Assembly (NCBI GenBank): GCA_965222645.1
Contig: OZ244968.1
Coordinates: 186,001-250,000 of the forward strand
DNA: 64,000 nt
Direction: 5' to 3'
Origin: JABDMH01 sp965222645
Lineage (GTDB): Bacteria; Bacteroidota; Bacteroidia; Chitinophagales; Saprospiraceae
In this document: positions 35,756-44,931 of the stretch, piece after piece
How the letters are laid out: every line of letters begins with the position of its first letter
Numbering within the stretch: position 1 is the first letter of the stretch
The notes under the pieces: model-generated
The model's input: the letters and a program-made list of their open reading frames with translations, nothing else
The model's database searches: none
Told to the model about the DNA's origin: nothing
Program-made: the position numbers and the translations under genes

Positions 35756-37105
35756 CTAACTTACTTCTGTTAATCCATCAAAGTTGATGCCTCCAAAAGT
35801 ACCCGAGCTCATCATGAGGAGATTATGATCTTCCCACTGCTGGTCCCTTAAATACATTTCCAGAGCTGTCGAATCGGTGAAAACTACAATATCATCCCGG
35901 CCAAATGCTGTACGAATATCGATGTCACTCAACATCGGCATTTCCTTCATCTCAAGGGTGTGCGGACTGAAAAAAACAATTGCATTATCAGTTTCATCTA
36001 AAGCATGAGCATATCGCGGTAAAAAGCTCTTGTTCAGACTACTGTAGGTATGAAGCTCCAAACATGCGGTGAGCTTTCTGGCCGGAAACTGAGATCTGAC
36101 TGCATTCACCGTGGCTGCAACTTTAGAAGGGGCATGGGCAAAATCCTGATACAGGATATGATGGTCCCGTTGCGCAATGATTTGCAATCGCCTGGCAGCA
36201 CCCTCGAAGGTAGTAATGGCTCTGAGAAAGTCTTCGGAATTGATCCCGAGTTGGGCTGTTACAAGCCGGGCTGCTTCAATGTTCTTCATATTGTGCTCTC
36301 CAAAGATCTCCAGGGGCTCCGACCAGTTTCCACTGATGCAAATGCGAGTCTTGCCAGACGAAATCTCATGCTTGATCGCTTTGTATCCAATCATTTGTGG
36401 AGCTGATGTGTGCTGGCTAAGATCGAATAAATAGCGATCCGATTTATCGAAGTAGACTTTTGACTGAGGTCGCATTTTGGTAATAAAGGTGTGAAAAGCC
36501 TGGTGGTAGCTATCGAGGGTCGGAAAGACGTTCATATGATCCCAGGAAACACCGGTTATGATGGCAATATCCGGATCATAATGCCAGATCTTTGGTACCC
36601 GATCAATTGCAGAGGATAGGTACTCATCTCCCTCAATGATGGCTACCGGCGCCTGGGAAAGTTGGACCATAGTTTCGAACCCCTTAAGCTGAGCACCAAC
36701 CAGATAATCAAAGGGGTATTGATTGTATTTGAGCACATGCATGATCATCGACGTAGTAGTTGTTTTCCCGTGGCTTCCAGCCACCACAACCCTCTTCTTA
36801 TCCTTTGTATGAGAGGCGATAAAAGCTGGGAATGACTGAACAGCGAGACCTAAATTCAATGCCTTCATCAACTCCGGATTTCCTGATTTAGCATGCATGC
36901 CCAGGATAATGAGGTCAAGATGCGCTCCAATTCTATTTTCATCCCAACCCATTTTTTCTGGAAACAGACCGCAATTCTTCAATCGAGACCGTGCGGGTTC
37001 ATAGATCTCATCATCAGATCCAGTGACAGTATGGCCCGCTTTTTGCAAAGTCATAGCCAGATTATGCATGATACTGCCGCCTATGGCAATCAGGTGAATT
37101 CTCAT
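35756..37105 (-). CDS. mpl: UDP-N-acetylmuramate:L-alanyl-gamma-D-glutamyl-meso-diaminopimelate ligase
   Basis: Murein peptide ligase that recycles cell-wall tripeptide by joining it to UDP-MurNAc. It has the Mur ligase order. The N-terminal Rossmann domain begins MRIHLIAIGGSIMHNLAMTL. The central ATPase has the P-loop AGSHGKTTTTSMI and EGDEYLSSAIDR, and the C-terminal domain has FAHAPSKVAATVNAVR. The Mpl-type N-terminus and 449-aa length separate it from MurC. It is convergent with the preceding lipoprotein gene. Confidence 0.93.
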   Translation of the reverse strand: MRIHLIAIGGSIMHNLAMTLQKAGHTVTGSDDEIYEPARSRLKNCGLFPEKMGWDENRIGAHLDLIILGMHAKSGNPELMKALNLGLAVQSFPAFIASHTKDKKRVVVAGSHGKTTTTSMIMHVLKYNQYPFDYLVGAQLKGFETMVQLSQAPVAIIEGDEYLSSAIDRVPKIWHYDPDIAIITGVSWDHMNVFPTLDSYHQAFHTFITKMRPQSKVYFDKSDRYLFDLSQHTSAPQMIGYKAIKHEISSGKTRICISGNWSEPLEIFGEHNMKNIEAARLVTAQLGINSEDFLRAITTFEGAARRLQIIAQRDHHILYQDFAHAPSKVAATVNAVRSQFPARKLTACLELHTYSSLNKSFLPRYAHALDETDNAIVFFSPHTLEMKEMPMLSDIDIRTAFGRDDIVVFTDSTALEMYLRDQQWEDHNLLMMSSGTFGGINFDGLTEVS

Positions 37106-37226
37106 ATGTTTATAATCCGGTCAAGATCAAATTGAGGAAGAACAGGTAAAAAATACTAATTTCATTGTCACCTGCGTTTAGTGTGACGATTGGGTTTTAA
37201 ACAAACAAATTAAATAAATTCAAGTC

Positions 37227-37388
37227 ATGAATATCAACGGGATCAAGAAAATCATAATGGCAATGGCAGTCATTTTTGCTTTTGCAATTACCATGTCTTC
37301 CTGCAATCGAGGCATCGGGTGTCCTAGTGATTTTTCTATCGATCAGGTCGTGACGCCAGTGATCAAGGTCTTGGCTGGCGTGGAATGA
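37227..37388 (+). CDS. Small lipoprotein, 53 aa
   Basis: ATG 37227 to TGA 37388. The signal sequence (KKIIMAMAVIFAFAITMSSC) ends in a clear lipobox, giving a mature peptide of about 28 residues that starts CNRGIGCPSDFSID. The second Cys and the CPSDFS stretch look conserved-type rather than random. It is too short for most gene finders. Role unknown. It is divergent from mpl and upstream of mnmD. Confidence 0.6.
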   Translation: MNINGIKKIIMAMAVIFAFAITMSSCNRGIGCPSDFSIDQVVTPVIKVLAGVE

Positions 37389-37639
37389 TCTGACAGCTCA
37401 CTTCTGCCCGACAACACCATTTCACACATTGGCATTCGCTCCCACTTTGCCGGGACATCTCTGATTCCCCGGAATGTGCTGGAATATCACGCAATCTGAA
37501 ATTTATCCTATAGCTTTTCATTATTTACCAGCGGCTGTAATTTTCCTTTCTTTCTCTATCCACCTTTTGGTTAATTTTAGGGATCGACAGAAATGAAAAT
37601 CCTATCGAACAGATAGTCACTCATGATGGGTCTCCCACT

Positions 37640-38260
37640 TTGTATTCCCGCAAATTTAAGGATACGTATCATTCGACTTATGGGGCGGTCACAGAGAGCC
37701 GACATGTTTTCATGCGTAATGGCCTTCAGTTTTCTGCCGAATCCACCAATGATATTGTTTTGCTTGAGTTGGGGTTTGGCACAGGCCTAAATACGATATT
37801 AGCTATTGATTTTGCGAGATTAAATCCTGGGATCAAGCTCAAATACGTGACATATGAGCTGTATCCACTCTCACAAAAGGACTTGAGAAAGTTGGATTAT
37901 CCCTCCGTCTGTCCCAAATCTCTCCTAATGAAACTGCACGAACTCTCCTGGGGTGAAGAACACGACATCCTTAATAACTTTAGCCTGACCAAGTGGAAAA
38001 AGAATTTTTCACAGCTTAGGGACAAGGGCTGTTACAATTTATTATTTCACGATGCTTTTGCACCAAAGCGTCAACCGGAATATTGGGACAGGCCCTTTCT
38101 GGACAGGTTGGCATTATGCATGTCTACTCAGGGAGTGTTAGTCACATATTGTAGTCAAGGTCGATTTAGGCGGGCCTTGAGGGAGGTGGGCTTTCAGATT
38201 GAAAGTCTACCTGGTCCTCCGGGAAAGAGAGAGATGACTCGAGGCATCAAAATCGAATAA
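37640..38260 (+). CDS. mnmD: tRNA (mnm5s2U34)-methyltransferase MnmD
   Basis: SAM-dependent methyltransferase completing mnm5s2U at the wobble base. The core shows YHSTYGAVTESRHVF, the SAM motif LLELGFGTGLNT, FHDAFAPKRQPEYW and a C-terminal GPPGKREMTRG. The start is a problem. The frame's first usual start is TTG 37640, but conserved family sequence (IVTHDGSPTLYS) lies just upstream in the same frame, back to about 37580, where no ATG, GTG or TTG exists. ATG 37593 is in another frame and meets TAG after seven codons. The true 5' end is unresolved: a non-standard start such as ATT/ATC, or a small indel. It works in the same modification pathway as mnmA. Confidence 0.85.
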   Translation: MYSRKFKDTYHSTYGAVTESRHVFMRNGLQFSAESTNDIVLLELGFGTGLNTILAIDFARLNPGIKLKYVTYELYPLSQKDLRKLDYPSVCPKSLLMKLHELSWGEEHDILNNFSLTKWKKNFSQLRDKGCYNLLFHDAFAPKRQPEYWDRPFLDRLALCMSTQGVLVTYCSQGRFRRALREVGFQIESLPGPPGKREMTRGIKIE

Positions 38261-38290
38261 TCGACATAGATCAAAAAAAGGTATTTAAAA

Positions 38291-38953
38291 ATGAGACCAT
38301 TAAGATCAAAAATCGAAATCAGTGAGCGACTGGGGGTGGTCAGCACCCTGTCGATCCGGCCCAAATCTCCTACTCATTTGCTCATTTTGGCACATGGAGC
38401 TGGGGCATCGATGGAACACCCGTTCATGGAGGGACTTGCCGAAGCACTAGCAAGTAAGGATATCGCTACCTTGCGGTACAACTTTCCCTACATGGAACAA
38501 GGCCGGAAACGTCCCGATGTACCTCCCGTGGCACATAAAACCATCTATAGGTTGATTGAGCATGCACAAGGTCAGGAGTTGCCGGTTCTCCTCGGTGGCA
38601 AGTCCTTTGGCGGACGGATGTCATCTCAGGCTATGGCACTCAAACCACAGGATGCCGTCAAAGCAATGGTCTTTTACGGTTTTCCACTGCACTCTCCGGC
38701 AAAACCGGGCACGGAGCGCGCGCAACATTTGCATGATGTCTTGATTCCAATGCTTTTTCTGCAGGGCGACCGGGATGCCCTGGCTAAGTTAGACTTAATT
38801 AAGCCCTTGTTGGATCGCATTCCATTAAGTACTCTGAGGCTTTTTGAAGGCGCAAATCATTCCTTTAGATTTCCAAAAAAAACCGGTGTGACAAATGAGG
38901 AAGCCCTGGATCTCCTAGCAATCGCCACGAGAGAATTTTTAGACAGTTTGTGA
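38291..38953 (+). CDS. Alpha/beta hydrolase (KANL3/Tex30-like, dienelactone-hydrolase family)
   Basis: 220 aa with the short KANL3/Tex30 architecture: LILAHGAGASMEHPFM (oxyanion loop), the nucleophile elbow GGKSFGGRMSS, the Asp loop LFLQGDRDALAKL, and the catalytic His in EGANHSFRF. It begins 31 bp after mnmD, so the two may be co-transcribed. The substrate is unknown. Confidence 0.85.
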   Translation: MRPLRSKIEISERLGVVSTLSIRPKSPTHLLILAHGAGASMEHPFMEGLAEALASKDIATLRYNFPYMEQGRKRPDVPPVAHKTIYRLIEHAQGQELPVLLGGKSFGGRMSSQAMALKPQDAVKAMVFYGFPLHSPAKPGTERAQHLHDVLIPMLFLQGDRDALAKLDLIKPLLDRIPLSTLRLFEGANHSFRFPKKTGVTNEEALDLLAIATREFLDSL

Positions 38954-38962
38954 GGCCCAATC

Positions 38963-40024
38963 CTATTCGCTCCATCCGTAAGTCTCCCGGATTTGCAACA
39001 TTACATTTAAGATGTCATTCCAGGTTTGCTGACTTTTCATCGTAGCATTTGGAAACATGCAACCATCCCAGCAAATATGTTTAAATCTCTTTGTGAGCAC
39101 TCCATCTTCATGGCATAACCAGTGGGAGGCATCCTCGACAATGTTCAGTTTTCCATTGGGATCGGTGGCCAGACAGTGCCTACCCGTCTTGTCGTGAGAT
39201 CCTTGCCCAAACACGGTACCATCATTTTGAGCTACGTGAAAGTCAATCGTCCAGGGGCGCAAAATAGAGGTCAACTTTGCTAAAGCATTTGACAAAGTCT
39301 CCCGATCTTCCCAAACGAAACGCTCAGGAAGAAGGCGATCTTCTGGTCTGTTTATACCGAGCAGGTACAATAGTGTGTGCGCCATATCGGCCTGAAAGCC
39401 GATGTTATCTCGATTTGTCTCCTCAAGTGTGTCCAGCATAGTTTTCCAGCTATGCATACCTCCCCAGCAGACTTCCCCTTCTGCAGCAAGATTCTCGCCG
39501 TAGTCAGCTGCAACATCACATGCTTCCCTAAAGGTCTGAGCAATCAATTTTGTATTGCCTACAGGATCCTTTGACCAGGTGTCCGGATCAACAGCTGAAT
39601 CAATTCGCACTATCCCATGGGGACGTACGCCGAGCTTTCTCAGTTCAGCTGCAATCCTGCATGCCTTCTGCACCTGCAGGACAAACTGATTGCGATCGTC
39701 ACGGGAGCCCATAGCCGAACCACCCCCAGTGGGCACCCAGACCGGGGCCACAACACTGCCAACCTGTAATCCCCTACTGCCGATTTTGTCAGCCAGGGCC
39801 TTTATACCATCATCATCGATGTCAATCTCGATATGTGGACCAGCTAAGAAAAGATCGACTCCGTCAAACCTTTGCCCATCGACTTCGGCACTGACGGTCA
39901 GGTCGATCATCGTATCTAAATCGATTGGAGGTTCTGAGTCTGGTCCCTTTCCAACAACCCCGGGCCAGAGGGCATTGTGAAGCTTAGGATAGTTATTCTT
40001 CATAATGTTTGCAGATGAATTCAT
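38963..40024 (-). CDS. TIM-barrel sugar isomerase/epimerase family protein
   Basis: 353 aa with xylose-isomerase-like AP_endonuc_2 TIM-barrel features: GVDLFLAGPHIEIDIDD, VRIDSAVDP, GENLAAEGEVCWGGMHSW, GFQADMAHTLLYL and IDFHVAQNDGTVFG carry the likely metal ligands. An ATG at 40003 is an alternative start. It lies 33 bp after another TIM-barrel gene on the same strand, so they likely form a two-gene sugar or sugar-acid catabolic unit. The substrate is not known. Confidence 0.8.
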   Translation of the reverse strand: MNSSANIMKNNYPKLHNALWPGVVGKGPDSEPPIDLDTMIDLTVSAEVDGQRFDGVDLFLAGPHIEIDIDDDGIKALADKIGSRGLQVGSVVAPVWVPTGGGSAMGSRDDRNQFVLQVQKACRIAAELRKLGVRPHGIVRIDSAVDPDTWSKDPVGNTKLIAQTFREACDVAADYGENLAAEGEVCWGGMHSWKTMLDTLEETNRDNIGFQADMAHTLLYLLGINRPEDRLLPERFVWEDRETLSNALAKLTSILRPWTIDFHVAQNDGTVFGQGSHDKTGRHCLATDPNGKLNIVEDASHWLCHEDGVLTKRFKHICWDGCMFPNATMKSQQTWNDILNVMLQIRETYGWSE

Positions 40025-40057
40025 TTAATGTTATCACAGAATTTCAAGTGTATTTTT

Positions 40058-40882
40058 TTATGATGATGGTCCAATCATTGGTTTTAGCACTTTATCCAAA
40101 TACGTGCCGTCATTAAGGGTCACGGTATCAGGATCCGTGATGGCTTCGTCGCATTCATCCTCCATGATGATCCAACCCTCGTAATTTGTATCGATGAGAT
40201 ACTGGGTCAATGCGACAAAATCTATTACACCCTCTCCGGTCGGCGCCCATCTCCCATCACTAAAAATATCCTTGTAGTGCACTAAATTGATCTGGCTGCG
40301 ATACCGGCGTAGGATTTCCATGGGATCCATGTCAACTTTTGCGATATGGCCAATGTCTGGGCAGTAACCTATGACTTCCTTATCCAGACCACCGAGTAGT
40401 ATCTCATAGTCCTCCTCTGTCCTGTAGATTGACCCAGCCGGTGAGTTTGGGTGATAGCTGCATATGATACCTCGTTCAGCAGCCCTTCTCGAAAAATCAT
40501 TTACACATGTGAGCAGATTCTGTTGCCGTTCCCCAAGGTTACTGCGATCTTTTCCCGGCATTTGCACAAGCAATAGGATGGCTTCCGGAAAATGTTTTAA
40601 GAATTTAATCCAGTGTTCTGCCCTTTCCCTTTCTTCTGGAGTTTCGCCATTATGAAGCCAATCTTCAACCACGCACAAGACGGCCAACTCAAGGTTTGTT
40701 TTCTGCAAGGCATCCCTCATGAGAACCGGATCTTCCAACTTCCCCAAAAAACTGGTTTCTGGCTCAATTCCGCTGAAGCCAGCTTGTTGACAAATGTGCA
40801 TGATATGCTCGAGCTTTCCCTTGTACTGCTCACCGGGCATTTGCCAGGTATAGGTTTCACAACCGATTTTAATTTTTCCCAT
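40058..40882 (-). CDS. Sugar phosphate isomerase/epimerase family protein
   Basis: 274 aa. The xylose-isomerase-like TIM barrel shows GFSGIEPETSFLG, the metal-ligand segments YHPNSPAGSIYRTEEDY and GYCPDIGHIAKVDMDP, NLVHYKDIFSDGRW and the final WIIMEDECDEA. The pattern matches myo-inosose dehydratase/hydroxypyruvate-isomerase-like enzymes, but the reaction cannot be fixed. It is first in the two-gene minus-strand unit. Confidence 0.85.
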   Translation of the reverse strand: MGKIKIGCETYTWQMPGEQYKGKLEHIMHICQQAGFSGIEPETSFLGKLEDPVLMRDALQKTNLELAVLCVVEDWLHNGETPEERERAEHWIKFLKHFPEAILLLVQMPGKDRSNLGERQQNLLTCVNDFSRRAAERGIICSYHPNSPAGSIYRTEEDYEILLGGLDKEVIGYCPDIGHIAKVDMDPMEILRRYRSQINLVHYKDIFSDGRWAPTGEGVIDFVALTQYLIDTNYEGWIIMEDECDEAITDPDTVTLNDGTYLDKVLKPMIGPSS

Positions 40883-40953
40883 TCTTTAGCCTACTTTCCT
40901 TTTATCGATATCCTTTATTAAACAAACAAGTCCTCCGATTACTTCTGCGGGAC

Positions 40954-41793
40954 TCAATGTTTTAAATCAGTCGAGTCTAATGATTTGTCTGAGTTTAAGA
41001 AAAAATCAATGGTCAATTTGTTAAATCGGTCCAGATCTTCCCAGTGGTGAACATGACCTCCATCGGGGAAAGCCACCATCCTTGAGCCCTTGATTTCCCT
41101 GTGTAAAATCTCAGAAAATTCAGGCGGAGTAAAAATGTCCTTCAAGCCAATTGTAATAAGTGTTGGAATTTTAATCTGATTAAGTCTATCTACTGTATTG
41201 TGATCTATGCAGGCATCCAGCTGGCCCTCGAAGCCCGCCCTTGTCTGCGGATGATCATCCGATGCAGATGCCCTTTGAGCACTTCTCAACTCATCCAGGT
41301 TTTTTTCGTAGAAGGGCGGTGCAAAAATCCAGAGCTGAAGTAATTCCATAAAAGTATCCGGGTTACTCGTTACCCTCAGCTTTTTTAAGTTTCTGTAGAC
41401 GACTTTCGCATAGTTATTAAAACGCGGCCAAGTACTGATTAAGGCGAGACATGTCACCCTATTGGGGTGATGTATGGCCAATTCTTGAGCGATAGCACCT
41501 CCCATTGAAATACCGGCTACTTTAGCTTTTTCGATTTCCAGATAATCCATCACCGCTATGGTGTCCTGAGCCATCATCAATGTGGAGTAAGGGCCTTCCG
41601 GTGCGTCTGATTTACCAACACCTCTATTATCTAGAATGACGCATTTAAAATGTTTCTCATATTCGGAAGCGTGTTTTTCCCAGACATTCCCATCAGCTCC
41701 AAAGCCCATTAAAAGGATCAAGGGATCACCGACTCCTCTAATCTGGTAGTAAATTTTTGACTCTCCGGATTTTACAAAACCATCTTCTCGCAT
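40954..41793 (-). CDS. Alpha/beta hydrolase
   Basis: 279 aa. The canonical alpha/beta-hydrolase fold has the oxyanion segment LILLMGFGADGNVW, the nucleophile elbow AGISMGGAIAQ, an acid loop TIGLKDIFTPPE, and the catalytic His in PDGGHVHHWED. It resembles pimeloyl-ester/3-oxoadipate-enol-lactonase-like members. It stands alone upstream of the sugar genes. The substrate is unknown. Confidence 0.88.
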   Translation of the reverse strand: MREDGFVKSGESKIYYQIRGVGDPLILLMGFGADGNVWEKHASEYEKHFKCVILDNRGVGKSDAPEGPYSTLMMAQDTIAVMDYLEIEKAKVAGISMGGAIAQELAIHHPNRVTCLALISTWPRFNNYAKVVYRNLKKLRVTSNPDTFMELLQLWIFAPPFYEKNLDELRSAQRASASDDHPQTRAGFEGQLDACIDHNTVDRLNQIKIPTLITIGLKDIFTPPEFSEILHREIKGSRMVAFPDGGHVHHWEDLDRFNKLTIDFFLNSDKSLDSTDLKH

Positions 41794-41947
41794 TTCCTGG
41801 AATTATTTCTCTATGGTTATTTCGCGACAGCTACTGCTTTTAATCTGCCACTTGAAATACTATAATAATTAAGTGCCAATATACAAATATGGACTTTTCC
41901 CAGGGTGGTTGTATGATTTTGACCGTTTAGTATTCGGGATGCTTAGA

Positions 41948-41980
41948 TTGAGAAGACAAATGCGATTTTTTCTATCTTTG
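41948..41980 (+). promoter_or_regulatory. Promoter of tRNA-Gly
   Basis: TATCTTTG at 41973-41980 matches the TAnnTTTG -7 box and ends 8 nt before the tRNA. TTG at 41948-41950 is a plausible -33 element with a 22-nt spacer. Confidence 0.55.
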
Positions 41981-41988
41981 TAGGCTCT

Positions 41989-42045
<57 letters not shown>

Positions 42046-42061
<16 letters not shown>

Positions 42062-43061
42062 CAAAACAAAGATCAGGCCGTACGAAGTGCGGCTTTTTTT
42101 ATAGGGAGTGTGGAAAGCCGAAGGTTTTTAAACAATCCCGATAGAAAAGGATAACCCGATAGGGTTTTGATCTTTGTTTTGGCACCCCCCCTCTTTGGGA
42201 TCATGGAATAATCCCGTCTTTCGCTCAAAACAAAGATCAAGCCGTACGAAGTGCGGCTTTTTATATAGGGAGTGTGGAAAGCCGAAGGCTTTTAAGCACT
42301 CCCGATAGAAAAGGACAACCCGATAGGGTTTTGATCTTTGTTTTGGCACCCCCCCTCTTTGGGATCATGGAATAATCCCGTCTTTCGCTCAAAACAAAGA
42401 TCAAGCCGTACGAAGTGCGGCTTTTTATATAGGGAGTGTGGAAAGCCGATGGCTTTTAAGCACTCCCGATAGAAAAGGACAGCCCGATAGGGTTTTGATC
42501 TTTGTTTTGGCACCCCCCCTCTTTGGGATCATAGAATAATCCCGTCTTTCGCTCAGAACAAAGATCAAGCCGTACGAAGTGCGGCTTTTTTTATAGGGAG
42601 TGTGGAAAGCCGAAGGCTTTTAAGCACTCCCGATAGAAAAGGACAACCCGATAGGGTTTTGATCTTTGTTTTGGCACCCCCCCTCTTTGGGATCATGGAA
42701 TAATCCCGTCTTTCGCTCAGAACAAAGATCAAGCCGTACGAAGTGCGGCTTTTTTTATAGGGAGTGTGGAAAGCCGAAGGTTTTTAAACAATCCCGATAG
42801 AAAAGGATAACCCGATAGGGTTTTGATCTTTGTTTTGGCACCCCCCCTCTTTGGGATCATGGAATAATCCCGTCTTTCGCTCAAAACAAAGATCAGGCCG
42901 TACGAAGTGCGGCTTTTTTTATAGGGAGTGTGGAAAGCCGAAGGTTTTTAAACAATCCCGATAGAAAGGGATAACCCGATAGGGTTTTGATCTTTGTTTT
43001 GGCACCCCCCCTCTTTGGGATCATGGAATAATCCCGTCTTTCGCTCAAAACAAAGATCGAG
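42046..43061. repeat. tRNA-Gly-tail tandem array: six 164-bp units plus a seventh tail
   Basis: The sequence AATCCCGTCTTTCGCT starts at 42046 (inside the tRNA), 42210, 42374, 42538, 42702, 42866 and 43030. The period is exactly 164 bp six times. Each unit holds the 16-nt tRNA tail, a left arm CAAAACAAAGATCA, three hairpins and a right arm TGATCTTTGTTTTG, then a C-run spacer. Hairpin 1 is GCCGTA/TGCGGC with a T-run, hairpin 2 is GGGAGTG...CACTCCC containing AAAGCC/GGCTTT, and hairpin 3 is AACCC-GATA-GGGTT. Two sequence types exist: units 1, 5 and 6 versus 2-4. Differences fall mostly in loops or keep G-U pairs. Open frames of 73 codons on the minus strand are by-products, since 164 is not a multiple of 3. 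Confidence 0.97.
42077..42100 (+). terminator. Terminator of tRNA-Gly, copied in every repeat unit
   Basis: The hairpin GCCGTA-CGAAG-TGCGGC followed by seven T lies 15 nt after the tRNA. The same hairpin recurs at the same place in all six units. Confidence 0.75.
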
Positions 43062-43091
43062 CTCCTTCCTTATTTAACTAATGAAAATGCA

Positions 43092-43754
43092 CTAGGGTTT
43101 ATTCCTCGCCATTGTCTGCTTTTGGGATTTACCCAATGACATAAGTTTGCTGAGTTTGAGATAAATCATCCCGTATTCTTCGTACTGTTTATAATCAAAT
43201 GCCTTTGGTATTTTTTTGGGTGACTTGGTCTCTTTGAAACCTTTATTCTTAATACTGATTCCGACCCAACTCTCCTCATTGGCGGCAATGTCGTTTACGC
43301 TCATAAGGTCCCCATCCCCATCAGGAAAATAAAGAAATTTGTCAGGGTCGTAAACGACCCATTTCTCCCCCACCTTGATCTCAGCAAATGCGTGATCTCC
43401 CGGAGCACCAAGGTTCTTGCGGTGGTGTAAAACCCTGTGATTGTGATATCCCAATAACTTGGCAAAACCAACGATGTTATAGGATTGATATCCACAATTT
43501 CCCATGCCACCTTTTACGACAGTTACAACACTTCTACCATCGAAGTGGCGGGGATACCTTCCTTTGGGAACATGCTTGACATTCTGATTCAGCCAATTCG
43601 TCATTAATCTTAACTTTTCCACGGGATCTGCAGCACAGTAGGTGTTCTCCACCATAATATTAGCGAGATAGAGCCAGTCCTGTTCTGCTTGGCTAAAATT
43701 GATATCTCCTGAATGAAGAAAAAGAACAAATATATAAGGGGCCAACAACTGCAT
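43092..43754 (-). CDS. Transglutaminase-like domain protein
   Basis: 220 aa with a short N-terminal hydrophobic/export-like segment (LLAPYIFVLFLHSG). The papain-like transglutaminase triad is visible: Cys87 in GGMGNCGYQSYN, His121 in GAPGDHAFAEIKVG, and Asp136 in WVVYDPDKF. The enzyme could act as a peptidase or amidase; the substrate is unknown. Its 3' end abuts the tRNA-tail repeat array, so transcription runs toward the array from the opposite side. Confidence 0.8.
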   Translation of the reverse strand: MQLLAPYIFVLFLHSGDINFSQAEQDWLYLANIMVENTYCAADPVEKLRLMTNWLNQNVKHVPKGRYPRHFDGRSVVTVVKGGMGNCGYQSYNIVGFAKLLGYHNHRVLHHRKNLGAPGDHAFAEIKVGEKWVVYDPDKFLYFPDGDGDLMSVNDIAANEESWVGISIKNKGFKETKSPKKIPKAFDYKQYEEYGMIYLKLSKLMSLGKSQKQTMARNKP

Positions 43755-44043
43755 ATAAAGCGCGTTCTATTGTAAACAATACTTTACTAAAGATATGCCA
43801 AAATGCGTTTGAAACTAGAATCTAGGTAGACCATTGCACTAATTATTATCTGCAATTCTTTATCCTGTCAGCCATCATCATTGTCGTCGCCCTACTTCAC
43901 TCCCTATGTCTGTGTCTGGCAAGAAAATGTGTTGAAATTCTTTAAGAATAATGCTACGGTCTACCAGATGATATTGATGATCTTACTGACATCCGAAGAC
44001 CGTGACACCCGTGTCGCTTTCCTACTAAACTCACGATGTCAAC

Positions 44044-44826
44044 TTAAATCACATCATCAGGTATAATACACAAAGTTGTGATACCTCCATCGACTGTAAT
44101 CGTTTGGCCATTTATTTGATGTGCTGCGGGAGAGAGCAGAAAAAGGGCCACAGCCGCGATATCAGCTGGTGTCGAGACACGTCCGGTAGGAATGGATTTC
44201 CCCCAGTGCTTGTCATAATGCGGGTCTTGACCCATTGTACGCTCGGTAGCAACTGCACCGGGTGCGATCGCATTGATCCGGATTCCATCTTTTGCCAAAT
44301 CAATAACAAGATTCTTTGCCAGATTGCTGATGGCAGCCTTCGTCATTCCATAGGCAGCAAGGAATGGGTGTGAGAGAATCCCTGTAACCGAAGACATCAG
44401 GACAATTGCTCCATGTGATTTTTGTTCTTTTAATTGATTTGCCGTGCGTTGAGCCAGAAAGTATGTACCCTTCAGATTGAGGGACACCAGTTGGTCAAAC
44501 TGATCTTCCGAAAAAGTGGAAAAATCCCCAAAACTGGTAATTCCGGCATTGGCAATCGCAAAATCAAGAGATCCAAACCTCTGCACAGCCATAGAAATCA
44601 TTTGATCGATCACTTTGATCTCACCGGCATCTCCGACGATGGGGATGCATTTCTCTACGTGGCCCAACCTTCGACATGCCTCTTCGACAAGACTTTCATC
44701 AATATCATTGACCACCACATTTGCTCCTCCCTGCAGGAGCTGCATTGCAATTTCAAATCCAATACCAGTGCCCGATCCTGTGACAATGGCTGTTTTGTCC
44801 TTAAGATGAGATTTTTCCTCTTCCAT
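44044..44826 (-). CDS. SDR family oxidoreductase
   Basis: 260 aa classical short-chain dehydrogenase. The cofactor motif TGSGTGIGFEIA starts at about residue 16. NAGIT, the catalytic Ser region VLMSSVTG and Tyr-Lys YGMTKAA follow, and the C-terminus is QTITVDGGI. It resembles glucose/3-oxoacyl reductase-type SDRs without clear substrate clues. It is divergent from the next SDR gene with about 100 bp between them, which may hold shared control sites. Confidence 0.88.
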   Translation of the reverse strand: MEEEKSHLKDKTAIVTGSGTGIGFEIAMQLLQGGANVVVNDIDESLVEEACRRLGHVEKCIPIVGDAGEIKVIDQMISMAVQRFGSLDFAIANAGITSFGDFSTFSEDQFDQLVSLNLKGTYFLAQRTANQLKEQKSHGAIVLMSSVTGILSHPFLAAYGMTKAAISNLAKNLVIDLAKDGIRINAIAPGAVATERTMGQDPHYDKHWGKSIPTGRVSTPADIAAVALFLLSPAAHQINGQTITVDGGITTLCIIPDDVI

Positions 44827-44931
44827 TGAATTATTATTAATGATACAAACAATATAACCAATGCAATTGCATCACGAAGGACATTTCACCATCATATTCT
44901 TATTTTTGCCGACTGAAAAAAGATCGACGCG

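Noticed and set aside
42128..42513. 73-aa reading frames on the minus strand of the tRNA-tail array as genes
   Set aside because: They are copies of the repeat read in reverse. The 164-bp period breaks the frame between units, and the sequences show no domain. A tpr-like product, as claimed for E. coli rtT, cannot be excluded but is unsupported.
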